A program made the translations under genes and the position numbers. 64,000 nucleotides of DNA from Nautilus pompilius (lineage: Eukaryota > Mollusca > Cephalopoda > Nautilida > Nautilidae). Under the pieces are notes generated by a model. That model saw only the letters and a list, made by a program, of their open reading frames with translations. It searched no databases and was not told where the DNA came from. Where the stretch lies: the NCBI GenBank assembly GCA_018389105.1, contig JACATO010001023.1, forward strand, positions 65,001-129,000. The letters run 5' to 3'. Below, piece by piece: positions 1-12,369 of this stretch; the first letter of the stretch is position 1; the number at the start of each line of letters is the position of its first letter.

Positions 1-2242
1 AAAAAAAACACTGTTCCTATTTTAATGGCTGTTGTCGTCGTTCTTGCTGAACCTGAAAGCCTGCGAATTTTTCCATTTCTGAGAACCGTTCCCATGGTAA
101 CGCAGAGCGATAGAAATAACCCCGAGATTTAGGAGGTTTCCGAGGGTGCTGAAGGAAGCGCAGACGCAGAGGTTGTGGCGACCCCCACCGGAGTCCGTGC
201 GAGGGACAGCTCTGAAAAGCGTGCGCCAAGTACTCGGTTTTTATAGCCAATACAGAATTTCCGGATAGCACTTGTAGAGAGTTAGGGTCCTTACAGGGGA
301 TGTCTATTGGCCGCCGGGTACGCCAAGTGATAATACACGCTCATCTCGGGTCCTAAGCCCCAGTGATTTACGCACTCGAGAGTCTTGAAGCGTCGCGCCC
401 CCGACCGGCGACGTAACGAAGCTAATTCGTCGTCACAGTGATGTGCCCGATGGTATTTTTCTTTGTATCCCAAAGGTCATATCCCTCTGAGCAGGACATC
501 TTCAAGGCACCAATCTACTTTCCCTCTTCTGTAGTGCGTCTGAGGTTAAACATCGAAATAAATAATACAAGTTCCAAAAACAGGTGAGTGCGCACGAGGA
601 TTTGTTACTCCTCGATGGTAACCAGTTCGGTACCGAACGAAAGCTGCCACGCAAACACGAGGTAAAGTGCGTCACTGATCCTTAAAGTCAACCAACCGTA
701 TCTTCTAAAACCAATGTTGAAAGATGTCAATAGAAGGACACTATTTACTCCATAACCAGGGCTTTCTTTTAAATAACTCTGCTCTGTGAATAACTTCAAG
801 GAAGTTTCAGAATATTTAAAGATTCGATAATTTTCACATGTCCACGGACGACGCGAGAGATCGGGCCATTTAAAATAGAAAACAGAAGTTACTTTGTTTG
901 TGACCGTCATGGTTATGCTTAGTGATGTATGATGTTCGTATCGATTCCTCCTCCTAAGTCGTTACTTTAGCTACTCTCGATTTAAAAAAAAACAAACAAC
1001 AACAACAGGAAGCTGAAAGCTACAGAATGGCGGTCTTCAAAGTTTGGATCTGTGAATAATTAATAAGCTTTTGTCGGTATTAACTTTAGTAATTCGTTTC
1101 GATCGTAGATAACGACACCACATTTCCACGTTGTGTCCGCTTCATTGCTCGTTTGACGTGTAGCGTTTATTTTGCTGATAAACTGTACGGACTCCAAGAT
1201 GTAAAGCGGGCGCTGGAGTCAGCTGGTAGACAGATGAACTGGAGGGACGGGGTCCGTTCCCCGCATCTCTTCTGTACGGATTTTTGTCGCCCCCGCTATT
1301 CAGGCCCTTACTCACTCTTTTAAAAAAACGATAGACAGTTTTAGGCTTGTGCTCCGAAAAACCTTCCTAGCGGGCAATCGCGGCATTACGCTTCTTTTAC
1401 TAGATTTGTCTCCCTTGTAGATTTTGAACAACAGCAATAATATTTTATACGCTTGTTTATTTTGAGTAAACCAAGTGAGACCGAACAAAGCAAAAGTTAC
1501 TGATGGCCGTTTTCTTGGATCTTTAACTGATTAATACGAAAGCGAGCCTGAAGGTTACCTACCTGTACGTGGTATTTACGCCCTGATGAATCCCGCGTAA
1601 GCAACAGCCTTTCAGCTTTTTGTATCGTTAATTAAAGGCGAAGTAAATGTGGTTTTTAATCTACAGGGTCCGATGTATATTGTTTAATCGTTTCCTCAAC
1701 ACGTATTTCACGAAAAGAAACCCACATCGTCAGACGTTCGCGGAAATCTTTTAAAGAGTCTTATTCCGGTTTGCAATGCTGCCAATGGACGAACTTAACC
1801 CGACGGCGGGAAATATCCACGGGTTCAGCTTTAACTGTTTAACGATTCGTTTACGGTCCGCAGTACGTCACGTGTCGGTTTATTGTATCGCGCGCGCGCG
1901 CCACGGCTTCCGTCGCATTACTCTTCAAAGGAAAAGATCTGCACGTGCAGCCGACTGACACCTGCTCCAGGAACGGCGGCGTGCTGTTGATGGCCTACAG
2001 GGGTCGCTGGTGCCGGGGACTGCAGGCCTCGCTTTTACTGAGCGGCCATTTTAAGCTTCTTACCTGCAAGATGTCTACGGTAAACCGGAGAAACGTTATG
2101 GAGGGGGGGAACAAAACCCGGCCGAGATGGGCGAGGAGATCGTAAGAAATGATGATTGCGAACCACGTGGAACCTCCCCCAACACCGCAGGATGTTGTAG
2201 CTGTGTGTGTTTACACGACAAGCGGAGCAGAAAGTAGATTGT

Positions 2243-2258
2243 TCTGCCCTCTGGTGTT
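2243..2258 (-). promoter_or_regulatory. CTCF-like binding motif
   Basis: On the minus strand the site reads AACACCAGAGGGCAGA. It agrees with the bilaterian CTCF core (CCA, S, Y, AG, R, K, GGC, R) at all but one position. CTCF acts as an insulator and loop anchor in bilaterians. A single motif match in 64 kb can arise by chance, so this is a candidate only. Confidence 0.3.
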
Positions 2259-2748
2259 AGAACAAATAAACCGGCCGCGGTCTCGCCTTCCTAATGCCGT
2301 CTGAAAACAGATGTTTACCTCTGCGTGCAAAGTAAATTTAGCCCGTGGACCCGCGGTCGAGGCCTTTTGTAAACAAACTGTTAGGGAAGAAACATTTGGT
2401 TGGACTTCTCCCCTTTTAAGGAGGGTTCAAGACAGTATAGCATAGGGGGAGAAAACCAGGGCTTCAATGAAGCTATTTAAAGCGATTCGAGTGATGAGGA
2501 GACCATCTTTTGTTCGTTGTCGTTATACAGCTGGTTCGTCCGTCAGCCGCACAGGCGCAGTCCGCGAGCGACCAGCGACAGCGGTAGGCATGGAAACCAG
2601 CCCGGGGGGGGGGGGTTGTGCGGTCGGAAGACGTTTACTTGAGTTTTTGTGTCTTTTTTTTTCCCTTAATTATTTTATTAAGAACTAAAAAACGACAAAG
2701 TTCGTAACCGTGGCTAGTGTGTCTCCGCGAGAACCCGGAGTGCCGACG

Positions 2749-2768
2749 CTAGCGCCCCCTACACCCCG
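2749..2768 (-). promoter_or_regulatory. CTCF-like binding motif, weaker
   Basis: The minus strand carries TGTAGGGGGCGCTAG, matching the YAG-GGGGCGC core of CTCF sites, but the upstream CCA part is not conserved. It lies in a CpG-rich patch about 500 bp from the motif at 2243-2258. Chance occurrence in GC-rich DNA is quite possible. Confidence 0.2.
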
Positions 2769-4385
2769 ATAGTGTCAGCTGGTCAGCGGCCCGGCGCGCC
2801 AGCTTTTATCAAAAGTTTTAGATTTAAAAAAAACAACCCCGAGAAACTGATCTTTTTATAAAAAAATATTTAAAAAGTTCCTCGACTTTCTGTCACTTCT
2901 GCCTTCATAGCTGGAGTAACGAACCGTTAACCCCGTAAATTCCTTTCTTTCTTAATTGACGACAGTATTCCGCCCGCACACTGACACTCTTCTGGGCTTC
3001 CGTTTTACGGCAGCCCCTCCTCGGGAATTACTGCCCCGCATCTAGATACTGCAGCTGGTCGGGAGAACAATAATCGGTGCGGCATCCCAGGCCCTTGGTT
3101 TCTGGCTCCCTATCCGGCTAGGCGACTTTCCATCGACGACGACCTTCTGCCCCAGAGGTGTTGCTGGGCGATATTCATCAGCCGAGCTCGTTTCTGTCGA
3201 TAGTGCTGCCTCCCCCCAGTCTTCGTGTTTACCAGGAGCCCTGCGCACTTGTGGGATTCGATTAGGTGTCATACTTGCTCCGCCGCCATTACCTCTAATT
3301 ACGTTTACGTAATTAGCTGGTCCCCGGCGATCAGGACACGAAATGAAAGCGCGCGCGGAATTTCTCCATGGCCCCTCTCGGGGGCGCTGCCTGATTGCGT
3401 TCTGACTGAAGCAAGAAAAAATTCACCACATTTTCCAGTTATTTTTGGTTTTTATTCTGATCAGACGGAATCAGATTCTCCAAATATAAGGCTGCTGGTA
3501 CGTGATTTACTCTATCTCAGACCATATAAAATATTCAGACCAATTATATATATATATTTTTTTGTTTTTAAATTTTTAAGTAATTCCATTTGTTATTTGT
3601 AAATTTTATAATTGTCGGTTTCCATGACGACCAGGGAGCGATGCAGTATGGGAAAGTGTGAGCACGGGCAGCGCGAAGCGAATTAAAGCGAGGCTGAGGC
3701 AGAGCAGGTGGAAGAGTAAGGAGGGAGGATTAGGGAGCCTCGAGTCGGAGGTGTGTCTAGGTCCGGGGATTTCCCGACCTTTGGTAGGCGAATGCACGCA
3801 AAACCCTTTTCCTTCCCTTTGCTAACGAGTCCAATAACATTCTAGTTCAGGTTTACCTATTTTATGAACCATTTTACATGCAAAGTTTAAAAACTATTCT
3901 TTGACTGAGCCCACCGAGTCCACACCCTAACCCCTTCCCCACCCTCGGGCCACATAAAGCGACCACCCGCAGCCCGCAGCAGCCCCCTGTTTTCCGTACT
4001 TGCGTAAGTTTTACTAACAGCAGTAAAACTGTTTGCTTCACGCGTTCAGACGACAGTCACAGAACTTTTCTGTGCCCCTAAAAGCGAAACTGAGCTGGGT
4101 TCAGTCAGGGCCAGGGACCGCCCTCACAAGGGCGTTCAACAGAACTTCTCCGTCTGACTCTTTACTTTATTCTGGGCTCGCATGCAGAAAGTGGATGATC
4201 CAAGATTTAGTAGATGGTTTGAACGGATCTTCTGGCCCCTCCCCCTTCACCTCAAACTCAGCCGTCCAAACCTAATGAGTTCTCACTGCAGGCGGCAGAC
4301 TCGTAAATATCATTAAGTGGCTCGCTCGCTATTTCGGCCTCATCCTATCGTAGTGTGCTCGAGCGTGCGTGCGTGTGAGTGTGAG

Positions 4386-4947
4386 GGTGTGTGTATGATG
4401 TGTGATGTGAGTGCGTGATGTGTGTGTGAGTGTGTGTATGATGTGTGATGTGAGTGCGTGATGTGTGTTTCAGTGCGTGATGTGTGTATGATGTGTATGA
4501 TATGTGATGTGTGTGATGTGTGTGTATGATGTGTGATGTGTGTGTGATGTGTGTATGATGTGTGATGTGTGTGTACGTGATGTGTGATGTGAGTGTGTGA
4601 TGTGTGTGATATGTGATGTGTATGATATGTGATGTGTGTGTAATGTGTGATGTGTGTGATGTGTGTGTAATGTGTGTGTGATGTGTGTGTGATGTGTGTG
4701 TAATGTGTGATGTGTGTGTGATGTGTGTATGATGTGTGATGTGTGTGTATGATGTGTAATGTGTGATGTGTGTATGATGTGTGTGTGATGTGTGTATGAT
4801 GTGTGATGTGTGTGTACGTGATGTGTGATGTGTGTGTGATGTGTGTGTGAGTGTGGTGTGTGTGTGATGTGAGGTGTGTTATGATGTGTGATGTGATGCG
4901 TGATGTGTGTGTGTATGATGTATGATGTGTGATGTGTGTGATGTGTG
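4386..4947. repeat. TG/GATGTG-rich tandem array
   Basis: About 560 bp are built almost only from TG, GATG and TATGATG steps, for example GATGTGTGTGTGATGTG. There is no fixed period; units of roughly 8 to 14 bp alternate. The minus strand gives a long His/Thr/Ser-rich frame, which is a by-product of the repeat and not a gene. Alternating purine-pyrimidine DNA of this kind can adopt Z-form in principle. Confidence 0.9.
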
Positions 4948-6658
4948 TGCTTCAGGGCGGTGGGCTGGAATTTCCAAAAGTTGCTGCGTTTTTCGTATTT
5001 CATACAGTCAGTGCCATTTATTATAAATCTGCATAATACGAAACATGCAAAGTATAAATTGGATTTTTTGGTCTCAGCCGAGAGTTCTATACTTTACATG
5101 TAGACAGGTATTTTTTTTAATGATTACCTGTTTATTATAAACAGGTTTTACGGTCCTTAGCGAGTAGAGGTCACATATATGAACGGACGTTATTCATGAT
5201 TTTTCCCGTAGAGAAATCAGATTCTTAACTTATAAGTAAGCTTTAAATCGCCCTTAATTTTAGGTCTCGCGTGTTACAGGGAAATGGACACGTGATGGGC
5301 ACGTTAGCTTCGTTCTGCCAACCAGGTGAGTTGTCGGATCACGCAAAAAGATTAAAAAAAAAAACTTCTCTTTTTCACGGGATTTAAATGATCATCTAAA
5401 CTATAAAATCGTTACTTATTTGGCTGACGGGTGTTGTGTTCCAACCCATCTTTCCGAAACGTGCAGAGATGGTACTTTACTCCGAGCAGAGAGATGAGCT
5501 GAGGGGCGTTCAGTGTAGAGACTTCAGAAACAAGCGGAACTAGCTTCGGGCGACAGGCTTCGATGATGCTGTGGACTGGCTCAAAGACACCTACGATTAC
5601 GACATTGGGGATGGGGGCTGGATGAGAGCAAGTGCTTTTGGAAAAAGAGGCAGGAAAACGCTAAGGAAAAGGGTCTTTGGGGGCGATCGGCGCGCGTGAG
5701 TAGAGTTTGGGGGGGCTGATGAAATCTTAATTCGAATTTGTAAGAAAACGTTAAGCGGAAAGCAGCTGGTATAGCGGCGGACACGACAAGCGGACGGCGG
5801 AAGGGCAATCACCTTGGCTACCGAGCTGCGCCGTTACGCCGGAAAGGGGGCCGTTCTCGGGGCAGAAGAACCCCTAATAGCGAAAAAAGCGATTTATAAA
5901 TATTTAAATGATAATCCTCCAGTATCCTCAGAACTGATGCTTACAGACCGTTTTATAGAAATAACGTCGCGTGTACGAGTTAACTCTTCGACGATGCAGG
6001 GAATCCGCCGGGGATAGACTGCCTCCGGTCCGAGTTCCGTGACGCAACACTAGATGGCGGGCCTGCCCATCTCTGCGGCCACTGCTGGCCCGGCTCCGGC
6101 AGCACAATCCCGCCAAAGCCTGGAAAATACGGAATAACTATATGGAGACTGCGACAGCGAGACCCGTTATGCTTGAAATATGCAAGACTCGTTGGAGTGC
6201 AGGAGGCAATAACTTACCAGGAAAGAAGAATCAAAGACGAGGAGTGGCTGATGATCTTGAGAAAGGGATAGGGACGAGAGGAGAAAGGGGGATGAAATAT
6301 AACCGTTTTGGGATGGTTTTTTTTTTTTACTGCCTGACGGAAGAATAGCGACTGCAAAAATCGACCAGGATCACCGGGATATCTCACTGAGGACATACGC
6401 TCTCTCGTGTTTACACCTCCTCCGTCCAAAGAAAGGCTTGGGAGTCCTCCTGATGGGCAGCGGCCGGCAGATGGCCGTTCTAACGAGAGAAGAAAGAGCC
6501 GTAGCTAACCCTTACACCGCAGTGCGACAAAAGTTCCAGTGAATATTACAAACCAGATGGTTCGAACATCTTCTTCGAAAAGAGTGACCCCTCGATGGCC
6601 AATGGCAGTTATTCACAATATGGTCGGCCGTAAGCTGCATAGATAGAGAGAGAGCCGT

Positions 6659-6660
<2 letters not shown>
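4948..6660. other. Non-coding stretch, no gene recognised
   Basis: No supported exon. A GC-rich patch lies at about 5810-6080 and contains the CTCF-like site at 6047-6060. The 67-residue frame starting at 5814 begins only at TTG and has no recognised motif. Confidence 0.5.
6047..6060 (+). promoter_or_regulatory. CTCF-like binding motif
   Basis: The sequence ACACTAGATGGCGG matches the CTCF core CCASYAGRKGGCRS with only the first position different. The AGATGGCG form occurs in both vertebrate and insect CTCF sites. It lies in a GC-rich patch. The call is by consensus only. Confidence 0.35.

Positions 6661-6737
<77 letters not shown>
6661..6737. repeat. (TTA)n microsatellite
   Basis: About 25 copies of TTA with one interruption near 6707. 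Confidence 0.95.
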
Positions 6738-7527
6738 TGGCTATCTTCGAGCAGGGTTGGGGCGACAAGAAAGGACATCACGAACGACAGCCTTTTCTAA
6801 TCGTACGCTAGACAGAATAGCGCTGAGACTGTCCAAGACTTGGTCCTAGAAATGCTGACAGAAGAACAAAAGAATTATACAAAGAGAGTCTGCAAGACCT
6901 GTGTGCGATCGATCGACTTATTGACCCCGAGTGTCAACTGATAACTGAAAGTAGTTAATTTAAAATATTTTAAATGTTCGGGAAAATTCTAAATGCAATG
7001 TTTTTACCGAAAATAAACATTGGATTTATCTCTTCTTCTTTTTTTAACGTTTTATACAGTTAAAGGAAATTTTTCTAAAATTCTGCGGTACTTTAAGTTT
7101 TAAGTCATCCATTAGGTTCAGTAGAGGTTATCACGTGATCTCTACCCTGGTGACTTTTATTGTTGTTTTGAAACTGCAGCTGCCGCCCATCTCCAGAGTT
7201 TTCGGGATGTCCTGACCCGTTCTAGCTACGTGTGCGCTCAATGGCTGACCGTTGCTCTAACTTGTCTCGTTCAGCAGCTGCACCGCGTTTAGCCTCATGG
7301 CGACGTTTATTGGGTAACATTGTTCGACCAGACGGGAGCTTAGCATCTTGCTTGTCTTTCTGGCCGACCTATATCACCTTTTCGCAACGTACACAACACC
7401 CATTGTACCAAGAAATCGTGATTAGGTCTGTCATTCTATTCTTTTTTTTACGATGCTTTTTTATAATTTCATTAAAATTAAGGGGATGCAACTAGATCCA
7501 CACACCCTTGTATTTATGCTTGGGGGG
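6738..7527. other. Non-coding stretch, nothing recognised
   Basis: AT-rich in its middle part, with no coding motif, terminal repeat or RNA gene that I can see. Confidence 0.5.
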
Positions 7528-7601
7528 GAGAGAGGAGAGAGAGGAAGAGAGAGAGGAATGGAGAGATGAGAGAGAGAGAGAGAGAATGGAGAGAGAGAAT
7601 G

Positions 7602-7641
<40 letters not shown>

Positions 7642-7785
7642 GAGAGGAGAGAGAGAGAGGATGAGAGAGAGAGAGATGAGAGAGAAGAGCGGACACACAG
7701 AGAGGAGAGAGAGAGAGATGGCGTCGTCAGTACAGAGAGAGAGAGAGAGATGGAGAGAGAGAGACAGGGACAGAGAGAGGGGGGG
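7528..7785. repeat. GA-rich array with one decayed CRE-type unit
   Basis: About 260 bp of (GA)n broken by GGA, TGGA and TGA steps. Near 7718-7743 it contains GATGGCGTCGTCAGTACAG, clearly a divergent copy of the unit GATGACGTCAGTACAG that builds the array at 61.8-62.2 kb. This links the simple GA run to the CRE-bearing minisatellite family. The Arg/Glu-rich and Ser/Leu-rich frames over it are repeat translations. Confidence 0.9.
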
Positions 7786-10700
7786 ACTAAAAGCCGTATT
7801 GTTATGAAACCAAACCGTTCGTTTATTTCTTATTTTTATTTCATCTCGAATAAAATATCTTAGCTATTTATTTTATTTGCTTTAAAATAATTTTTAAGAT
7901 TATTTTAGATGCGCGTCGCCGTATCATTTTTATTTATGAATGTAATATTGTTAATGTTTTTAACTAGAATACAACTTATAATTATTCAAGGACAAAACTG
8001 TAACTGATCAAGTCGCTTTCTTCCATTCCTTTTAGAGTTATTTGGGGAAGATTTCCTTCCCTTGTCTTTAAAGCTATTAAGGGAGCAAGGATTCTGTTTT
8101 CCCCCCCCCCCCCACTTGCAGTAATTCGCTTGAAACCGTCCAGTAATACTTCTTAAGAAGATGTTACAAATTCTAAAACTGCGTCTCCCGCTATTAGAGT
8201 TATTCAAATATAATCATTCACTGTTTTAAAAGGATAAAAACTAATTTTATTAAACCTTCATCTATTCGTTAATTTTCTAATGTTTGTCTTCACTTATTTT
8301 ATAATCATTTAAAGAAGTAGAGTCATAATTCTATTAGATGTTTATCTGTTTATAAATACGTGTTTGTGCTCCACCCTTTTTCCTATTAGTAATTTGTCGG
8401 AGCCTATCAGACTTCTCAGGGAATGTTTCAATTCTTTTCTGCTTTTCTCTTTATATTACCGGAACCTTCCCATATTTACATAATGGTAACTAACCCAGAT
8501 CTTTTCGAAGAAACTCTTGAATAACTGGTTTCTGTACAACAGAGAAACTGATGCTAAACGACTTGCCAGGTGTCAGGACAGATGACGGATCGGTGCCGTC
8601 CATAAATAAAGGGGCTGGGTGGGTGTCTGTACGGTTAGGGTTTTTCTTTATGGACCGGAATGAAAACCCTAGAGTGTAATCCGAAGAAATATCCGAGCAT
8701 CAACATCACCGTTACTACTTCGGTTTCCCTTTCACGCTAAAATCTTTTGCCGAATACCAGAGTAAATTAAGGGAGTATTGGAACCGGTTATTCTTGCCTT
8801 CTTGTCTTTAAAGGATGGCCGCAATACTTTACTTATTTGTCCGGCTTTTTGGTAAGTTCTCTTCTTTTAAGATAAAGAAAAAAAACACAAGACCACGTGT
8901 ACAACTCATGGGAGAGAGGCTCCTTCCACCGAGTCACGTGGCACACGTTCATTTCCTACCCACAATGGGATTTGCTCGACGAGAACGTTCAAATCCACCT
9001 ACCAGTCAGACTGCATCTGCGTTATTACTTTCCATAAAATGTTTCTTGGGAAAGAACAGTTGAAAGCTAACAAAATTAACAAAACAGTGAGGACGACTCT
9101 TAAAGCCGAATCGGACGACGAAAGATTGGAATCTGATCGCAAGCAGATATCCGCACATTCCATCTTTAATTGAAATATGAGATGAAAAGTTTGGAATAAA
9201 CTAAATAAATCTCTAATTTAATGAAAATTATATTATGGTAAAAATTGTTAATTATAAAATATAACAAAAATTTATAATTGCAGTTTACCTTATTTTAAAA
9301 TTACTTATTATAAACCTGAAACCTGATAAGTTCGCATTCATCAGACCCATGAATATTTATTTATTTAGATTTGCCGCTTATTAATTTCCGTTAAATTTAA
9401 AATTTAAACAAAATCACAACGCGGATATCAATCGTGCATAGTAGGTGTTTAAAACCTATCACATTTGTTTAAATTTCTAATATTTTAGAGCACAAATACC
9501 ATTCTGGTCCACGCTGCCAGCTCTTATTGTCGCAACTATAATTCTATTTCTGTAGTATAATTAAGAATTAAATCATAACGGAAAGTTGTGCGATTGGGGC
9601 GTATAAATAAAGCACAGCACACCAGAACCATCCAGTGGTTTTCCTTTTAGTTCGAAGGAAGCGAAAATCAAACAGGAAATTTGTCGTCGGTCGAGTTCTG
9701 TAAACATCGAAGAGAGGAAATCAATTCGTGAACTCCTTTTTCTTGCCAGAGGTACCTTTCAAAGATTAAAATTCCGCCTGATTAAAGCTATGTAGCATAA
9801 TTCGAAGAGCTGGAATAAGATTAGGAATATTAAAGACGCGAAAATAGCTTTGAAAGAGTTTTCTTCCCCGACGGGAATTTAAAAAAAAAATTCATTAACC
9901 CGAAGTGGTTAATTAGAATTTATGGTAAAATAAAGAGACTCGCAAAGTTTGAAGTCGATATTTCTGCTGGCCGGCATTTTTATATATTTGTTTAAATATT
10001 TTTGTTTTATAAATAAGTAATTTTTAATGTTTTAAAAATAGGGAGAAAAAAAACAAGATGTAATATTTTCCGCGTGGTGTCAGCTTTAATGGTCGGTTGG
10101 CTTTGCCATTGATGGACAGGAGTCGACCGTCGGCAGATATCAGAAAACCAGGTTGCCTGTTTGGCCCGAGGTTTGACCGTTCGATGTCCACGTCGCCTTA
10201 TTTCCCCACCCCCGACGTTTCCTACTCCTCTGAGCGGCACGTGCTCTGGAAAGACACGAACCGAGGTTCGGATCTATTCAGAAGTCTTCATCGAGAACGG
10301 ACGGGCTGGAAGAGAAGCAGACAAGTTGACCGCCTGGTCGGCCAGCTCCTCTCTCATAGCATCTGGCGTCTGAACACCAAGCAAAACCTTTCTGTTATTT
10401 GTCGACTGCGAGTGCTGTATTTTTTTTCTCTTGCATTTCGCTTTTTATTCTCAAGCACCGCAGCCATTTGCCGATTAATGAAGCAGGTCCGAGCCTGGAC
10501 GGATGGAGAGCAGCGCTATCCGGTTGAGGGATGGTCACCGATAAGAGAAAACAAAAGGGTTTTCCGAAATTTGTCGGTCTTTGTCATCACCAACAGCGCG
10601 GGCTTTCCCTTTACTCCGGCATCTCGAGAACCCTTCTCTGCTTGCCTCATTTTCGTACTTTTCTCTTTCTTTCTTCTACAAACCGAATATAATATTTTTA

Positions 10701-10961
10701 TAATAGTTTATCCGCCAGAATTTTTACTCTTTATATTTGTTATCGTTGCGGATTTGCGCACTCATTTATATTAAGGAATATGAATGAACCCGTCCAATTT
10801 TTGTTGGGTCAGTTTACTCTGCTGGGGGGGGTGTCCCTATTTAGATTTGACTTCTGAGCGTGACAGAACAGCCTCGTGTAGTCTGTTGCTTAAGAGACGT
10901 GAAATTGTTGCTTGATATATCGGCTTCATTTAGTGTAAACTCTGATAGATCTGCTGAAGTA
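7786..10961. other. Non-coding stretch, AT-rich, no gene confirmed
   Basis: Mostly AT-rich DNA (7790-8560 and 9130-10080 especially), with a 13-base C run near 8101. A plus-strand frame with an in-frame ATG at 10112 stays open to 10774 (220 codons), longer than expected by chance, but has no motif and becomes a T-driven hydrophobic stretch towards its end. I do not call it a gene; see the findings. Confidence 0.45.
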
Positions 10962-12369
10962 ATGCTGGGGTGTTTCAGGCAATGCCGCCATCACTATGTG
11001 TACCGTTAACATGAGCTGTTGAGGTGTTTCAGGCAATGCCGCCATCACTATGTGTACCATTAACATGAGCTGTTGAGGTGTTTCAGGCAATGCCGCCATC
11101 ACTATGTGTACCATTAACATGAGCTGTTGAGGTGTTTCAGGCAATGCCGCCATCACTATGGGTACCGCTAACATGAGCTGTTGAGGTGTTTCAGGCAATG
11201 CCGCCATCACTATGGGTACCGTTAACATGAGCTGTTGAGGCGTTTCAGGCAATGCCGCCATCACTATGTGTACCATTAACATGAGCTGTTGAGGTGTTTC
11301 AGGCAATGCCGCCATCACTATGGGTACCGTTAACATGAGCTGTTGAGGTGTTTCAGGCAATGCCGCCATCACTATGTGTACCATTAACATGAGCTGTTGA
11401 GGTGTTTCAGGCAATGCCGCCATCACTATGTGTACCATTAACATGAGCTGTTGAGGTGTTTCAGGCAATGCCGCCATCACTATGGGTACCGTTAACATGA
11501 GCTGTTGAGGTGTTTCAGGCAATTCCGCCATCACTATGTGTACCGTTAACATGAGCTGTTGAGGTGTTTCAGGCAATGCCGCCATCACTATGTGTACCAT
11601 TAACATGAGCTGTTGAGGTGTTTCAGGCAATGCCGCCCATCACTATGGGTACCGTAACATGAGCTGTTGAGGCGTTTCAGGCAATGCCGCCATCACTATG
11701 GGTACCGTTAACATGAGCTGTTGAGGTGTTTTAGGCAATGCCGCCATCACTATGTGTACCGTTAACATGAGCTGTTGAGGTGTTTCAGGCAATGCCGCCA
11801 TCACTATGTGTACCATTAACATGAGCTGTTGAGGTGTTTCAGGCAATGCCGCCATCACTATGGGTACCGTTAACATGAGCTGTTGAGGCGTTTCAGGCAA
11901 TGCCGCCATCACTATGTGTACCGTTAACATGAGCTGTTGAGGTGTTTCAGGCAATGCCGCCATCACTATGTGTACCATTAACATGAGCTGTTGAGGTGTT
12001 TCAGGCAATGCCGCCATCACTATGGGTACCGTTAACATGAGCTGTTGAGGTGTTTCAGGCAATGCCGCCATCACTATGTGTACCATTAACATGAGCTGTT
12101 GAGTGTGTTTCAGGCAATGCCGCCATCACTATGGGTACCGTTAACATGAGCTGTTGAGGCGTTTCAGGCAATCCGCCATCACTATGGGTACCATTAACAT
12201 GAGCTGTTGAGGTGTTTCAGGCAATGCCGCCATCACTATGGGTACCGTTAACATGAGCTGTTGAGGCGTTTCAGGCAATGCCGCCATCACTATGGGTACC
12301 GCTAACATGAAGCTGCTGGGGTGTTTCAGGCAATGCCGCCATCACTATGGGTACCGCTAACATGAAGCC
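10962..12369. repeat. 54-bp minisatellite, about 26 units
   Basis: Near-identical 54-bp units follow each other, each containing GGCAATGCCGCCATCAC and AACATGAGCTGTTGAGG. Units differ at a few fixed positions: TGTGTACC or GGGTACC, and ATTAAC, GTTAAC or GCTAAC. The outermost units are the most divergent (GCTGGGGTGTTTCAG at both edges). Because 54 is a multiple of three, the minus strand stays open over many units and would encode an 18-residue repeat (core MAALPETPQQLML). Single-base length changes near 11635 and 12105 break that frame, so protein coding is unlikely. Confidence 0.95.

Larger units (their letters stand above)
1..4385. other. Non-coding stretch, no gene recognised
   Basis: Only short open frames occur here, none with a protein motif I recognise, and they overlap on both strands as chance frames do. 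Base composition is mixed, with CpG-rich patches around 1860-2150, 2480-2630 and 2700-2810 and a short TA run near 3545. Two CTCF-like sites (2243-2258 and 2749-2768) are listed separately. A host promoter or a small exon could be hidden here, but nothing in the sequence proves one. Confidence 0.5.

Noticed and set aside
4470-5003. 177-codon minus-strand frame rich in His/Thr/Ser
   Set aside because: It is the translation of the TG-rich array and has no non-repeat sequence apart from a few residues at its start.
7492-7807. Arg/Glu-rich and Ser/Leu-rich frames on both strands
   Set aside because: Translations of the GA/CT repeat; present in several frames at once.
10926-12092. Two long minus-strand frames with 18-residue repeats as a repeat protein gene
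   Set aside because: They follow the 54-bp minisatellite exactly, are interrupted by single-base indels between units and have no signal or unique domain at either end.
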